A stretch of 64,000 nucleotides of DNA, taken from the NCBI GenBank assembly GCA_029959195.1, contig CP114127.1:434001-498000 (forward strand), read 5' to 3'. Made by a program: the position numbers and the translations under genes. The notes beneath the pieces were generated by a model. The model saw nothing but the letters and a program-made list of their open reading frames with translations, had not been told where the DNA came from and searched no databases. This DNA comes from Dictyophora rubrovolvata. Taxonomy: Eukaryota; Basidiomycota; Agaricomycetes; Phallales; Phallaceae. This document shows positions 24,115 through 36,450 of this stretch, piece after piece (the first letter of the stretch is position 1; every line of letters starts with the position of its first letter).

Positions 24115-25818
24115 TCATTGTAATTCAATAAGCGAGGACGAGGCAGCGAATTCAACGAGGAAGATTTTCGTCTCAGCCAAGATGACCATTCTTCCAGGTC
24201 CCGCGAAGATGTGGTTAGAGGTAACCGTGTCAATGAAAATTTTACCCAGGAGAACACCGTCCGGATTAAATACCTGATTACCGACGAGTGAATTAGTGGC
24301 AGTTTCTTTTTTTAATTTATTGTTATAGCAATCACCTGAACTCCGTCACCACACGAGGCATATACGTTGCCGTTCGTATCGACTTGGATACCATCGGGTA
24401 TACCCGTATCCACCCATGCAAACATACGACGATTAAGGAATCTTTGGCTTGTAGGATCCACATCAAAAGCATAGCTAGGGAATAATTAGAATTTGAGCCG
24501 CCTCAATACCGCTCAATCACTCACATGGTCGCAGGTTCAGTAGAGTTAAAACTTGGCCCCAGGGTGCTGGCTCCAGTATCTGTGCTATATGTAATTTGAT
24601 ATTTAGACACTGCGGAAGCGTATTGAGGCAATTTGACATACACATATGCTACAGTTCCGTCGGGAGAAAACGCTATTCCGTTGCACTTGTCAAAGCCATC
24701 AGTCACCACGCGGACTTCACGTGTAACAGGATCTAAGCGGTACACTTGATTGGGAAGCTAATGAATAAATAAAAACGTCAAACAAAGAACCTCAAATACC
24801 GAATTGAACGTACCAATGGTGGTGGTCGGAAGTGATTGACAAAACCATATCTTAGAGCAAGTCAATTGACTAGCTTCTCCAATGTATCGTACGCCAAACT
24901 CACATTACGTCGGTAAAGAATATCGCACCGCTTTTGGGATGAATTTTAGCGTCGTTAAGTGAATTAAACTGTCGACCATGCACATTATCCATAATTGTAG
25001 TGGCGTTGAATGGTGGCCTCGGATTGACCAGAACTAAACTAGGAGGCAAATTCCCTCTTCCGGATCCAATCAACAGAAGGTTACTACCAAGCGGTGTTCC
25101 CCCATTCACCATCTGCACAGAAGGTGTAATCGGGACCTTCCGAAAACATGAGTTCTAGAACCATGGACGTTTCCATGACTAGCGATGACATACCGCAGTG
25201 AAAGTGACATTTTGAGTACCTGATGGAATATTTTTTAAGCTTATCCTTGAGTATTGATTATTTCGAGTCAAGTTGCTCATTCCGAGGGGACCCTGGCGGA
25301 ATATTAATAATCTTCCCTAAGACCGTCATCATAAGATATTCACCCCATCATTGCTCGCGAAAAAGACTTGATCTTCAATTGGATCGTAGATAGGAGCCTA
25401 ACAAGAATAAGCACACGATTACAGATCAAAAAGAAGTACATGGAAACACACTTCATGAGCGAAGGCAAAATCGTCCCGCTCGGCAATTATCCGCACTGAA
25501 GGATTTGGACCAAGAATGTCAAGAAAGCTCTCATTCCATATTTGAAAAAAAGGTGGATTTAAATTCGTTGGGTTAAACGGCGTGGTAATATTACGAAACA
25601 CGGCATTATTTCCCAGTACAGCCAGAGCAGGAACATCAATTAGCTATGGTACGTATAGTAAGTCAACTCCATGGCATTATGAGTTTACGACAGAAAAGAC
25701 GACTCACCACAGACTGAGAAGGAATCCGCAAGTCTGGTGTAGTTTGCGAGTTTACTCTGTCAAACAACAATAGACTGAAGAGAGCAACAAAAGGCTTGAG
25801 AAATCCCATCGAACGCAT
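24115..25818 (-). CDS. Secreted lactonohydrolase / SMP-30 beta-propeller protein
   Basis: Ten exons can be chained. The first encodes an N-terminal signal peptide (MRSMGFLKPFVALFSLLLF..). Later exons give LIDVPALAVLGNNAVF, HEAPIYDPIEDQVFFASNDG, FNSLNDAKIHPKSGAIFFTD, YGFVNHFRPPPLLPNQVYRLD, CNGIAFSPDGTVAYV, DTGIPDGIQVDTNGNVYASC and a last exon ending EFAASSSLIELQ. These are the signatures of the fungal lactonohydrolase branch of the SMP-30/gluconolactonase superfamily: a six-bladed calcium-dependent propeller that opens sugar or aromatic lactones, usually extracellular. The start at 25818 is chosen because the hydrophobic signal sequence follows directly; an in-frame ATG at 25854 would add 12 residues. 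Two internal junctions (after FFTDV and AYV) are less certain. The true substrate is not predictable. Confidence 0.85.
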
Positions 25819-27488
25819 AGCGGCCACGAGCTTAACCCACAACTTTTCTCCCACAATAACAGACCACTTTTATATGCCGCCAATATCGAAGAATCCGTCA
25901 AAGGCTCACTTCACGAAAGAGGCTCCAAGTGACCTTTACGTTGTTATATACACAGTGCGATGAACGTTTCTCACAGGAAGCTCCAATCCCTCCAATTGAA
26001 CACAAGAGAGGAATCGAATAAGCCATGTGATGTCCGCTACCTGGCAGTTCCGTGGGATTCCCAGTCCAGCAAGTGATCACAAGATTGTTTTCACTGTCTT
26101 CTTCAACGCCACATGAATAGAGGGGCGTGCTGCAATCTCTTCTCGCTTTTACCCAAGTATAAAGATATTTTCACGGAAAGGATATGACGGTCAATATATG
26201 ATCTTCTAAATTTGATCCAGTAGTTCTGTGGGAAATCGGAATGTTATTTCAATGCGGAATTACTGTATGTAAGATGAGAGCTTGGGAGGCGCGCAACTTC
26301 AGCGAGCTCAGATGTTCGAACTTAGAAGCTAGGAACATATCTGACACTACCAGTTCAACTCAAAAGTAAGCACAGGAGCTACATTTTCTAGACTTTATCC
26401 TATGACCAGATGGGTCGACTCTGATCCGTGGAGCGAAACGAATAAAAGAAATCCGGACGGTTCAAGTTAATTTGGAGAGACGTTCAAGGGATCGAAGGTG
26501 ACACAGAATTCGTCACACGACTTGCTTGAGTCGGAGCTTGAATGTGCACAACAATGCCAGTGAAGGATACTAGTTGTGTTATTTGAAAGCGATTATGTCG
26601 AATTATGCTCGCAAGGTAACATAGTATTTCTCTGCCAAGCGTGGCACTGAAAGCTCCAAGCACGATTTCCGTTCTCATAGAAAGTCTTGCTTATCTGCAC
26701 TATTCACTACCAGAGAAAGGCCAACTCCGAGTCAGTCGATTGATAACATTTAGCATTACATGCTCGAGAACAAGCCCTTTTTGATTCGCTCGTCAGACGG
26801 TCATTCGAGTTTCATTTCAATCCGGTTTGCAGGTTAGAAAAAGTTAAGATAATTGATACAGAAAGAATGATAATTTTAAGGAAAGCTATTCAACTAATAA
26901 GTATTCCGATGTTAGTCTAGACGGGTTGATGATATAAGACATAAAATTCTTGATATTCGCATAACTGCCTCTAACATCACAGTAGCTATGCAATCGACAA
27001 TAAGAGGACAAGAAGAAATTGATGCGCGAGTCCAAAGAAGGCCGATAAAAATTGTGACAAAAAATGATTTTTTGGAACTGAAACCAAAAAAAAAAAGAAA
27101 ACCTAAAAAAACGAGTAAAGTCGCATTTTTTTAATGAGCACAACAACCAACACCTAGCAACACCAGAACCAGAACCAGAACCAGAAAAAATTACGAAGTA
27201 GATAAGCTGAAGAAAAGGAAAGGATAAAGGAACGGAATAATGATCGTGGAATAATTTGAAATATAAATAAACAGTGAATCCCAGAAGTTAAAATCTCCGA
27301 AGTACGAGGCTCACGATACATGGGTGGATTCGCCGATCCGGTATAATGTACGCAAGTACTTCGGAAATAGATGAACGAATAAGAGGGAAAAATAGGGAAT
27401 ACATGAGATACATCAAGCCACAGAGAGCACAGCCCGAGTAAAAGTCAACTTGATTTTACATCGATCTTGATATTTGTTGAAAGCGGGA
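25819..27488. other. Long intergenic region, no gene seen
   Basis: 1.7 kb between the lactonohydrolase promoter and the 3' end of the Msb2-like gene. AT-rich with only short accidental frames. It contains a short (AACCAG)n microsatellite at about 27163-27186. Confidence 0.5.
27163..27186 (+). repeat. (AACCAG)4 microsatellite
   Basis: Four tandem copies of the hexamer ccagaa/aaccag in the intergenic region downstream of the Msb2-like gene. Confidence 0.8.
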
Positions 27489-30400
27489 TCATAGATCTAG
27501 ATCAACGGAGCTAAACTGGAAGATAGGCGCGGATATTGACTCGCGCATAATTCGTTTACGGGCTTGTTGCGGGTTCACATTCTGTGATGGTGGTGGAAAG
27601 GGGAGAGGTGGAGATGGTGGGGTTGCTTTAGGTGCTAACTTTAATGGTCGATAAGGGGACTGCGCCTGGCCAGGGTTTACACTTGAGCTTGCTTGTGGCT
27701 GAGCACCACCCGGATCTTGACTTTGCCCTGATTCCAATTGATTGTGTTGAGGGTATGACCGCGAGTACCGTTTGGTACGTATCCGTGGACCAAGAGGTTT
27801 TTGAGGTTGAGAGGAAGACCTTGAGAGAGCGGTTGTGGTAGCAATCGGCAGCACCATTGTTGTTCCAGGCCCTTGACCAGTGCGACTTTGATTATACCCA
27901 TCTACTCTTCTAATTCGTTCCATCGCATTGGCACCGATAGGACCTGGCGGCAGAGTGCGCGAGGGACCAGCAACCGGCTGTGTCGCGAGGGGTGGATCAA
28001 CTGAAAGCTGTCTCATCTCAGGCATCGGCATATCGCCCATCGTGCGCGAAAGGGATTCTATCATTGCTTGTTGGTACAATTCCGAATTCGAATTTTGACT
28101 TGAGACTTGTACTCGAGGAGGAGTCGGTTCAGCGTCCTCCGCGGGTTCTGGTGCATTCCTACTAGCCATCGCTAGGGCTCTCAACCGGCTACCCCACATA
28201 CCAGCCAACCCACCATCCGTAACAGGTGCATTCAACTGATCCTCAGCGTAGAAAAAGCTAGTCCGTCGATCATCGTTATGTGTTCCGTACACCCCACCTG
28301 CCCAATTAGGATCCACGAACTCCGAAAGCCTTTTGTGCCTCTTCTCCAAACGTCTCTTATACACCCGAACAAACCACCAGATAAGAACACATATAGCTAT
28401 AGCGGCAATAGCAGCCGAAGCACCTATCAACGCGTCTTTTCGTCGACGGGCCTCAGAAGATGTTGAACTGAGTGTGGGACTGTTTGGAATACCGCCTGTG
28501 TCAATGGATGATACTTGCGAAGCGAGTTGTCCCCCTAGTCCTCCTTGGTTATAGAATGCACTCCGTGGATCACGTTGCATAGCTTGAAGAGTACTAGCAG
28601 ACCCAAATGGGACGTAAACGAGAAAATCGGTCCCTAATACACCGGTATCGACGCCGTCCCAGCCGACAGGGATATTCACCGCAAGCGAATAAGTCATAAC
28701 TTGGTTTTCTATACTCAAAAAAAAAAAAGCAAAAACATTAGAAACAATTCTCTTTTTCTTTCATTAGCGCAAAAATAACCCACCATCGAGTCCCAAAGAG
28801 TGCCCAACGACCTGTGGCATAATTGCCAATACTTGGCCTTGTAGAGGAATATTTCGCTGAACGAGAACCCAGTTGAAAGTTCGATTAAAATGAATTGTTA
28901 CCAACTCATTCCCCTGAGATAATGCCGATTTAGAAGACGTTGATGTCCCATTGGATGCAGGGAAGATGTTGTAAGGTAGTGTAGCCGGAAGTAATGGAGT
29001 GCTGGGACTCGCTGCAGGGTCTGCACCATCACTCGGTCTAGAGCCGGGAAGTATGGTGCTTGTCGGGAAATCTAGTCCAGAATCACCGCTGGGTGTCATA
29101 GATGGCGAAGGAATCGCCAAAGATGAGGGAATGTATGCAAACGCGGATGCGGTTGTGAATACTGTATTGACGGTTGTAGGTGGTTCAGGGTTGGACGGTC
29201 CAAGACTGGATATTTGAACTGTGACAGTGCTCGGAAGTGATGCTGCACCGGAGACAGAAGAGGACGAAAGGACCGATGTAGCAGATGAGTTAATAGGAAT
29301 AGGGAGGAACGGGGGAAGTGTAATTGTGACGGCAATAGACGAGGACGAGCTTGAACTGGGGGCAACCGGTGTAGGGGAGGGATTGCTTGGAAAGGCTGGA
29401 GATGTAGACGGGGGTGTGTTAACTGTGTTACTATGACTAACTATGGACGAAATGGAGACGATGGAAGAACTGGAGGATTGTGGGGGTGCGACAGGCGGTG
29501 AATTTGGGATAGGTGGCGGGCTTGTAGTAGATGGTGAATCTGTAGAAGGCGATGGATCCGCAGCTGACGATTGACTTGTAGCAGGTATCGAACTGGATGC
29601 AATCCCCGAAGGCGTAGGAACTGGGGAAGATGGCGCAGGAGTTCCGATGTTCGTAGGCGTTGAGGCTGTGGAAGACGGTGGGGGTGGTAGTGGAGATGAT
29701 AGTGACGATGGCGATGGCGATGGTGATGGAGGTGGCGATGGAGGTGGCGGAGGTGTGCTGACAGGGGTCGATGGTGCAGGCGAACTAGTCTGGATACTTG
29801 AATCTGTGCCGCCACTGCTTGTACTAGTATCACTGCTTGTTGGAGCTGGGATTGGAACTGAGCTCTCCGAAGGAACAGAGGACGGGGACGGAGCGATCGT
29901 TGGGGGTGAGCTAACCGGGGGAACAGATGATGGAGGTGAAGTTGGGCCTGGCGAACTATTAGAAGGGGGGGATGATGGGGGTGGAGAAACAGGACTAGGA
30001 CTAGTGACTACGGTAGAGCTGGTGCTACTTGGCGCATTGGAACTTGGCTGAGAGGTATAGCTAGACGCGCTAGAGCTTGGCTGAGAGGTATCACTGGACA
30101 CACTTGAGCTCGGTTGAGGGATATCCGTTGGACTGACAGAGCCAGTACTTGAGGGAGGCGGCGCCGTGGTACTTGGCAAGGGTGAGAAAGAAGTGGGGCT
30201 TGCCGGGATTGTTGGACCCGGAGGAGGGGGGAATGCGCTCGATGGAGGTGAAGATAGTGATGAAGATGGGGATGTTGACGAGGATGTGAATATCGACGAA
30301 GGTACCGCCGAGGATGAAGACGGAACTATAGATGAAGATGTTGGTGGTCCCACAGAGGTCGGCGTCGAAGAAGATACAGAAGATGAAGATCCCACAGAGC

Positions 30401-32605
30401 TCGAGGGTGGTGGAGACGATCCCGCTGCGCTTGAGGGTAGTGAAGACGATCCCGCGGAGCTCGAGGGTAGTGAAGACGATCCCGCGGAGCTCGAGGGTAG
30501 TGAAGATGATCCCGCGGAGCTCGAGGGTAGTGAAGATGATCCTGCAGAGCTCGAGGGTAGTGAAGATGATCCCGCTGCGCTCGAGGGTGGTGAAGATGAT
30601 CCCGCGGAGCTCGAGGGTGGTGAAGATGGTCCAGCTGCACTCGAAGGAGGTGCAGACACAGACGAATCAGAAGAACTCACAGTAGGCGAAGGAGTCGTCG
30701 ATCCCAAAGAGCTTAAAGTGGATGCCGGTGCGGTTGGGGATGCTGAGGAGATCGACGCAGATCCCGACGTAGTTCCAGAGACTGAAGACGTGGTTGATCC
30801 ACCACCACCCAGTCCGACAGATATAGATGCAGATACAGATGCAGATACAGATGGGTTACTGGTACTTGATGATGCCGGTAACGAAGATGCTGCTGAAGAT
30901 GCTGCTGAAGATGCTGTCTGAGATGAGGGTGAAGGGTGTGAAGACGAATCCAGAGAGGAAGACGATGCTTGCGATGGCGTAGCAGCAGGTGCATTAGAAG
31001 TTGACCCGGAGCCCGAAGCCAGTGATGAAGCGGACTGAGAACTGCTGCTTGTACCATCAGCCAGTGTAGAAGAGGATGCTATACTTGCAGCTTGGCTCGA
31101 GGTCGGAACAGCGGAAGTTGCACTTTGCGAGTCTGAGCTTGGCGATGCCAGAGATCGACTACTACTACTGATGGACGAGCTGGAGACATCTGTAGCACTG
31201 CTGCCATCACTCATGCTAGATGCGCCACCACCGCTGGTGGTGGGAGCGAGCGTAGGCGATGAAGATGTACCAGCAGTAATAGACTCTGAAACAGGAGTAC
31301 AACACCAAGAAAGTAAGCAACGATCGAAAGAAAGACAAAACCTTGGAACATACCAGATGTTGGTCCTACTGAGCTATGTACACTGTCAGAAGAACTACTG
31401 ATGGTACGAGAGGAACTACTGATGGCACTAGACGAAGCTAATGTATTTGAGTTCCCCTGGTTCGGTGATGACGTTCCATGGCCGCCTTCATTACTACTGT
31501 GACCAGGGGCTGACAAGGTCGGAGCTGAATGTGAAGTCTCTGTCCCTGACTTAAGGGCGTCCGACGAGGTTGACCCGCTCGAAGTGGAGACCGCAGAGTT
31601 TGACTCTGAGGAAGTTGGTGTTGATGTTGGTGTTGATATTGGTGGTGCTAGTGTAGGCGATGGCGACGCCGACGCCGACGAGAGCGAAGAAGTCTGAGGA
31701 CTTGCTGGATTAGAATTCAAAGACGCGGATCCTAAAGGGAAATTGTGTGAGTATTTTTTGCAATAACGGAGAGTATTTTTATGCGCGTGGAAAGCTTTAT
31801 GCCCGAAAGAGATGCAATCAAATGAGGGGAAAAAGCTAGGGATAATAAATCGAAGGAATATGATATTAACAGCGAGGTGCTTTCCCTTCAGACGATAAGC
31901 AAATGAATGGATGGAAATTAGGGGTATCAGTTAGGATAGGATTCTCATACGGGAGGTAATGAAAGATGGTAGGGCAACAACCACATGCAGAAAAGAAGCA
32001 TACCTGATTGTGATTCTGTGATGGAACTTGACACAGAGAGTGAACTTAGTATTGCACTTGAGCTTGAGTCTGCCGAAGTCGATGGCGGCGGGGAAGGAGA
32101 CGAGGGCGGTCGGACCGAGGAAGGGACTGTCGGGGGTTCATTGTTCATCGGATCATCCTTCGATCCTCCCATGGGCGATAATCCGGGTCCTTGCATTACA
32201 TTCCCCGCTACAGGGCTGTGAACTGCAAAATCTACAGTACCAGTCGCTGTTTATAAGCTGGAGGGGAACACAGTAATTCGATACATACTGTTCAAGTCGT
32301 GGTTATCAGGAGGAATGGCCGTTCCCATTCTACCAGCGCCGAAACGCATCACGTCTCCTCGACGACTAATGAGATGATTCGGATCTGTGCGACAGTGGAT
32401 GATCAGGGAGCAGCGAGTTTAACCCAGGAGATAGCAACGTACCATTCCTGTCTTCACCACCACCACCACCACGATCACCAGGAGTGAAACGTATACGGCG
32501 TTCCATTCTGGCATCGGCACTTATGGCCAGCCATATCCAAGTCAAATGGAAAAGAGTGTGAAAGGACAGGAAGTACGATCGTCTAGTACCCCGAGGACGA
32601 ACCAT
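27489..32605 (-). CDS. MSB2: Msb2-type transmembrane signalling mucin
   Basis: Six exons close in phase: 32443-32605, 32289-32384, 32004-32222, 31354-31731, 28784-31285 and 27489-28708, giving 1525 aa. An N-terminal signal peptide (FLSFHTLFHLTWIWLAISADA) is followed by about 950 residues rich in Ser, Thr and Pro, as in a mucin. Next comes a folded juxtamembrane region of about 130 residues (HFNRTFNWVLVQRNIPLQGQ, FLVYVPFGSASTLQAMQRD, SAFYNQGG, LASQVSSID). That pattern fits the Hkr1-Msb2 homology domain, which has a similar fVyvP..s.s.LQ..q.d..S.lYn segment. A single membrane span lies near residues 1210-1235 (GASAAIAAIAICVLIWWFV), with a basic stop-transfer sequence and about 290 cytoplasmic residues. 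Msb2 acts at the cell surface upstream of Cdc42-MAPK signalling in filamentous growth and osmosensing. The alternative is a different cell-wall mucin. A 30-bp minisatellite lies in exon 5. Confidence 0.75.
30391..30654 (-). repeat. In-frame 30-bp minisatellite (10-residue mucin repeat)
   Basis: About nine tandem 30-bp units of the form gaagaygatcccgcggagct-cgagggtagt, encoding repeats such as SSLPSSSAGS on the minus strand within the mucin domain of the Msb2-like gene. Units differ by a few transitions. As the period is a multiple of three, length changes would keep the frame. Confidence 0.9.
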
Positions 32606-33532
32606 CCGAACGAAACTTTTGGAAGAGGTAACCTAGGAAGCGCAAGGCGTAAAATACAAGGTGTCGTGAAGAGAGGAAAGAGGAAAGAAACGTTGGTGAT
32701 ACAGGATAATATTGAGACACAGGATATTGGCTTGATCAATGGTTCAGCTCAGTTGGAATCATAAAGTTCGTGTGTTCGTGATCCCGAAAAAGTGGTAAAA
32801 AGGGCGATGTCAGAGATGGACGACAGAATATCAGAGGTGTAGTTTGAGAAAGTAAGCTAAAGATATATCAGAAGTGCGATGGTGCCTTGACCAGGACCAG
32901 CCCAGCAGACCAGGTTCTTGTCGTCAACACAGCATGAGCACACGTAAGCAACTCTTTTGACTACGACCCGTCGTGATTGGCAGAGATTGTACAATGTCAG
33001 CCGACAAGGCACCGCATGTGCTTTCCATAATAGTGTCCAATTGTGATATGTCGCGTATTTCCCGGGTCTAGAAGCGTTCTGATCTTGAGAATAAATTGCT
33101 TATGTACTCGCTCAAAGATGCACTGACACATGCACATGTATACACACACACATGTACATGTCTGTTGAGAACGCAGCACACTCTCATTATGTATTAATAA
33201 TTGCATGTGCCCAAACACATCTTCTTCCGACCGCGGGCGTGGTTGATGGAAAGATGGGAACAGCCTGGAACCAGTCCAGTTCCAATCTGTCTCGTCCTTG
33301 CATTCGAAATGAATGTATAGTCAGAACAACAATTTCTAAAAGTCACATTATACCGCTCCACTCTCCTCGCAGAACACATGGCCAAACCACTAATAGGCAG
33401 GGCAGAATATCGAATATCGATCGGACGGACAATCGGGAAAAAAGACGGAAAAGCCACGTCCATCTCCTAAAGGGTACCCGTATTCACAACTCCACTCCAC
33501 CATCACCACCCCTGCCACCGGCCGATGATCAC
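32606..33532. other. Intergenic: Msb2 promoter and ATP14 3' flank
   Basis: No credible gene. It contains a (CA)-rich palindromic patch near 33130-33165 (acatgtacatgt). Confidence 0.5.
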
Positions 33533-34143
33533 CTAGTGGTGAGCATCTGCCTTTGGAAGATCAGCTTCTAAAAAGTCGAGGAATTCTTTGGCGCCCGAGG
33601 AAGTAGGAGTCTCTGTTTGTCTGGATGTGGTCTTGTCCGATAAATTAGATGCACCGGGCTCAGCCTTATCATAGGCCTCCAATTCTCTGACCAAATCCGC
33701 AGGCAATGTAGGGGGTTGTGGAGAAGAAGGTGTACTGAAGTTTTTGACGGCGCCTACGTGTGCATCCTTGGCCTGTGCGGAAGCGTGGTCAAATGGGTCA
33801 TTAGGTTAGACGGGTTTTCTATTGAAAAACCAGAACGAAACACGTACCAGTGGTGTTGGTTTATACGATTTGATTTCCCGAAGATAAAAATCTTTTACTA
33901 AATCTGGACAAACGAGGTTAAAGGGCTGGTAAATCGGTCAATGACACTGCATACCTTTTCGGATCACACATGAGCTCGAAATTGTTCGGAGAGAGGTAAT
34001 AGTGGACGGAGTCCGTCTAGCCTAAAATTCATGCAGTTTTGACAGATGAAAAATAGGATAGAAATGACATTATCACTCCCGTAAGCCTAGTTCGTAGGAA
34101 GGAAAAAAAGTGAACATACGACGCAGTTTATTAAAGAGGCCAT
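33533..34143 (-). CDS. ATP14: Mitochondrial F1Fo-ATP synthase subunit h
   Basis: Four exons close in phase: 34120-34143, 33955-34021, 33848-33903 and 33533-33772, giving 128 aa. The first 35 residues form an Arg/Ser-rich mitochondrial presequence (MASLINCVARRTPSTITS...). The mature part begins RKDLVKDFYLREIKSYK, matching the yeast Atp14 pattern qDLYLrELK. It continues with HVGAVKNFSTPSSPQPPTLP and ADLVRELEAYDKAEPG, typical of filamentous fungal subunit h, and has an acidic C-terminus. Subunit h sits in the peripheral stalk and is needed for a stable complex in the inner membrane. The start codon exon is only 24 nt. The gene is divergent from the ATPase inhibitor gene, with 275 bp between the two ATGs. 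Confidence 0.88.
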
Positions 34144-34418
34144 GTTTCAATAGTTCCTGAATTCCGGTATAAGTAAGAAATAGTAGGTTTTAAAGGTGGA
34201 TGTGGTGATGGCAGCGAAAGGCTAGTTTTGAAAGTTTACTGTCGCTGTCGCTGTCAAAATTCCGCGCTGTGACAATTATCTTTGATTAATCATCATCGTC
34301 ACAGCTTTGCGCCGTGCCGACGCCTCATCGACATCCATCCCATACACCTCGTGAGCACCAAAGTCAGATACCCAGTGCTTCCTTTCTAATAACATACTCT
34401 GTTAGATTTTTCTTGAAA
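34144..34418. promoter_or_regulatory. Divergent promoter of ATP14 and the ATPase inhibitor
   Basis: This 275-bp space is the only upstream sequence for two oppositely transcribed ATP-synthase genes. Close to its midpoint lies an inverted repeat, GCTGTGAC at 34266-34273 and GTCACAGC at 34298-34305, and between the arms is a second perfect palindrome, GATTAATC, at 34284-34291. A short gtcgctgtcgctgtc tract lies nearby around 34240. A symmetric site for a shared regulator is an inference. Confidence 0.55.
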
Positions 34419-35010
34419 ATGCTATCACGTACTACCGCATCTCTGTCTCGTCATGTTGTTCTTCGCAGTACTGCCGCTGGAGCAGCAAGGATGATGTCTG
34501 ACAACCCTGGAAGTGTTGCCAAGTCCCGAGAGTTCAGGTGTGTTATTTCACGGACTAGAAAGATATCGACCAAAACCAATCTTTATAATTTTTGTAGTAA
34601 AAAAGAGAAAGCACACGAAGGTAGCCTGTTTTTCTTTCGTCAAGAGATACTCATTTTCATTTGCATTCTCCAACGACCTAACTTTACCTCTTCTCACTAA
34701 TCATCCACCCGCTTTTCAAACTCTTTACACCTCTAGATCAATATATTCGACAAAAGGAACTCGAAGAAATTAGGAAGCTGAGGGATCAGGTAAGTGGTGC
34801 ACGATGTCCTTTCATACGTCGTAGCTGACTTTACATGAATCAAGCTAAAAAAAGTCCAAGAACAAGTCGTACGTGTTATATTTTACTAAGTATTCTCATA
34901 GTTTCTTTCAACTTTTTCTCGTTATCAAATATCCCCTACGCCGTTTAATCCTTTTCCCCTTTCCACAGGAGCATCTGGAGAAGAAGACAACTACTTCTGA
35001 AAAGAAGTAA
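34419..35010 (+). CDS. INH1: Mitochondrial ATPase inhibitor (IF1 family)
   Basis: Five exons close in phase: 34419-34537, 34598-34620, 34737-34789, 34845-34868 and 34969-35010, giving 86 aa, the usual size. An Arg/Ser-rich presequence ends near RMMSDNPGSVAKSREF. The inhibitory segment is EKAHEDQYIRQKELEEIRK-LRDQ, with the family's dQYirQ.E...i.kLr core, followed by a coiled coil (KKVQEQVEHLEKK). IF1 blocks reverse ATP hydrolysis by F1 when the matrix acidifies. The in-frame ATG at 34314, with no presequence character, is rejected in favour of 34419. It is divergently paired with ATP14. Confidence 0.9.
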
Positions 35011-36137
35011 TCTTCTCGCTGTGCACCAAGTCCAACAAACAACACAAACAATACCGAAAGGAACAAGGTCAGAGAAGGAACGGTGGAAGCTCATGTTATC
35101 AACTTTCGGATCTATGTAACCAGTTTAGTAATGGGCGAATGAAGGTTCTCATAATTGTGCGGAGTGTGGTTTTTAAAACTATGCACGCTTGAGGTTCTGC
35201 TCGAAAATCAAATATTTCGGCAACTTTCCGAGCTTCCGACGTGTTTCTTCTGATGTTAACAATTGCATGTTTCAGGCTTAGAATGAACAAGGCTCCCCCT
35301 TCGTCAGCCTGATGATTTTCTCACTTTCGCCGACTAGTTGCAGTGTTCATTTGCCTAGAACACTAGTTTAACCGCCCACTTCAAAGAAAACTAATTTTAA
35401 TAATGATACATATTTAACAGTGCACTTCCCCTTTTTTGAACTGACAACCCCGAGTCAAATGTGCATATTTTTGTTTGTGATTAATGAGAAGAGTAAAACT
35501 CATTGTACCCGTCGTCCAAACAAGATATTTATTACAACGTCTCGGCATCTTCCCAGTTGCACCGGGCCTTCATCCTGGCGCTCCATGGCCATGGACCACG
35601 GCCACTGTAATTAAAGAGTAGTGCTACGCAGTGGCCCGAACAGCAAACAGGCTGGACATTAGCGTGGGGGCCAATCTTCCCACAAATCAGGAAGCAACAG
35701 ATGGATATTCTTTGACGGATAGTCATCAAATTATGTTCAAAGATACTAAAGGTGTTTTTCCAATTAGTGACAACTTGAACAAGCGTCAACGGACGGGGTA
35801 CGTGAATTAAACCTTCTGTCCAATTTCGTTTAGGGTATCTAACGGGTAACAGGCATTACGAACAATGTGATGAAATACGAGTAATATATGTAATGCCCTA
35901 TGGAGGTATCGCTCAACTGAATTGCGGCGTCTACGGAATCGGGCCCAGTTGTTGCATTTCTCGGTTCAAGCAAACTTTCTTTCTGATATATGTATTGTGA
36001 TTCTCAGATGCAAACAAAAATTAATCTTCATGAGTGTTGTGTAAATCACATGTCAGTTGAGGGTCCACGGTGTCGACTTTTTCTTGTTTTGATGCAGCGC
36101 TCTACATGATCCACTGGGAAACGGGCCTTGAGAGAGT
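35011..36137. other. Intergenic, no gene seen
   Basis: 1.1 kb of unique sequence after the inhibitor gene. Short accidental frames only. A small palindrome ccatggccatgg occurs near 35583. Confidence 0.45.
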
Positions 36138-36328
36138 TGTCGCAACTAGCGGTTATGGTTTAGATAGAACTTAGTATTTAGTGCTCGAAATATAGAGCTT
36201 TATATACAAAATTATAAATATGAAAAGGTGAAAACTAACTACCGGGATTTTACTAAGACTTAACTAATGCGTCGTCGGCGACGACACAATATTAATTTGA
36301 CTGTTAGCCGGCGACTCCGATATCAACA
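36138..36328 (+). repeat. 0.2-kb dispersed repeat, copy 2
   Basis: Near-identical to 9047-9247, shorter by one small internal deletion (tataatattt missing before tactaagac). Same TGT...ACA ends. The flanks AGAGT and ATGAA do not form a target-site duplication. Confidence 0.6.
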
Positions 36329-36450
36329 ATGAACCCATCTAGAATTTAAAAGCACAGGGTCCCGTGCTGGCGCTTGGGATCTCTTGTTGAAGTTATCGGT
36401 AGTAATAATACTTTATTCTTTGCGTGTTACACATTCAATGTCATTTACAA

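Noticed and set aside
30166-30921. Long 251-codon plus-strand frame rich in Glu, Asp and Gly
   Set aside because: It is the antisense shadow of the Ser/Pro-rich mucin repeats of the Msb2-like gene; repetitive codon composition keeps the opposite strand open.
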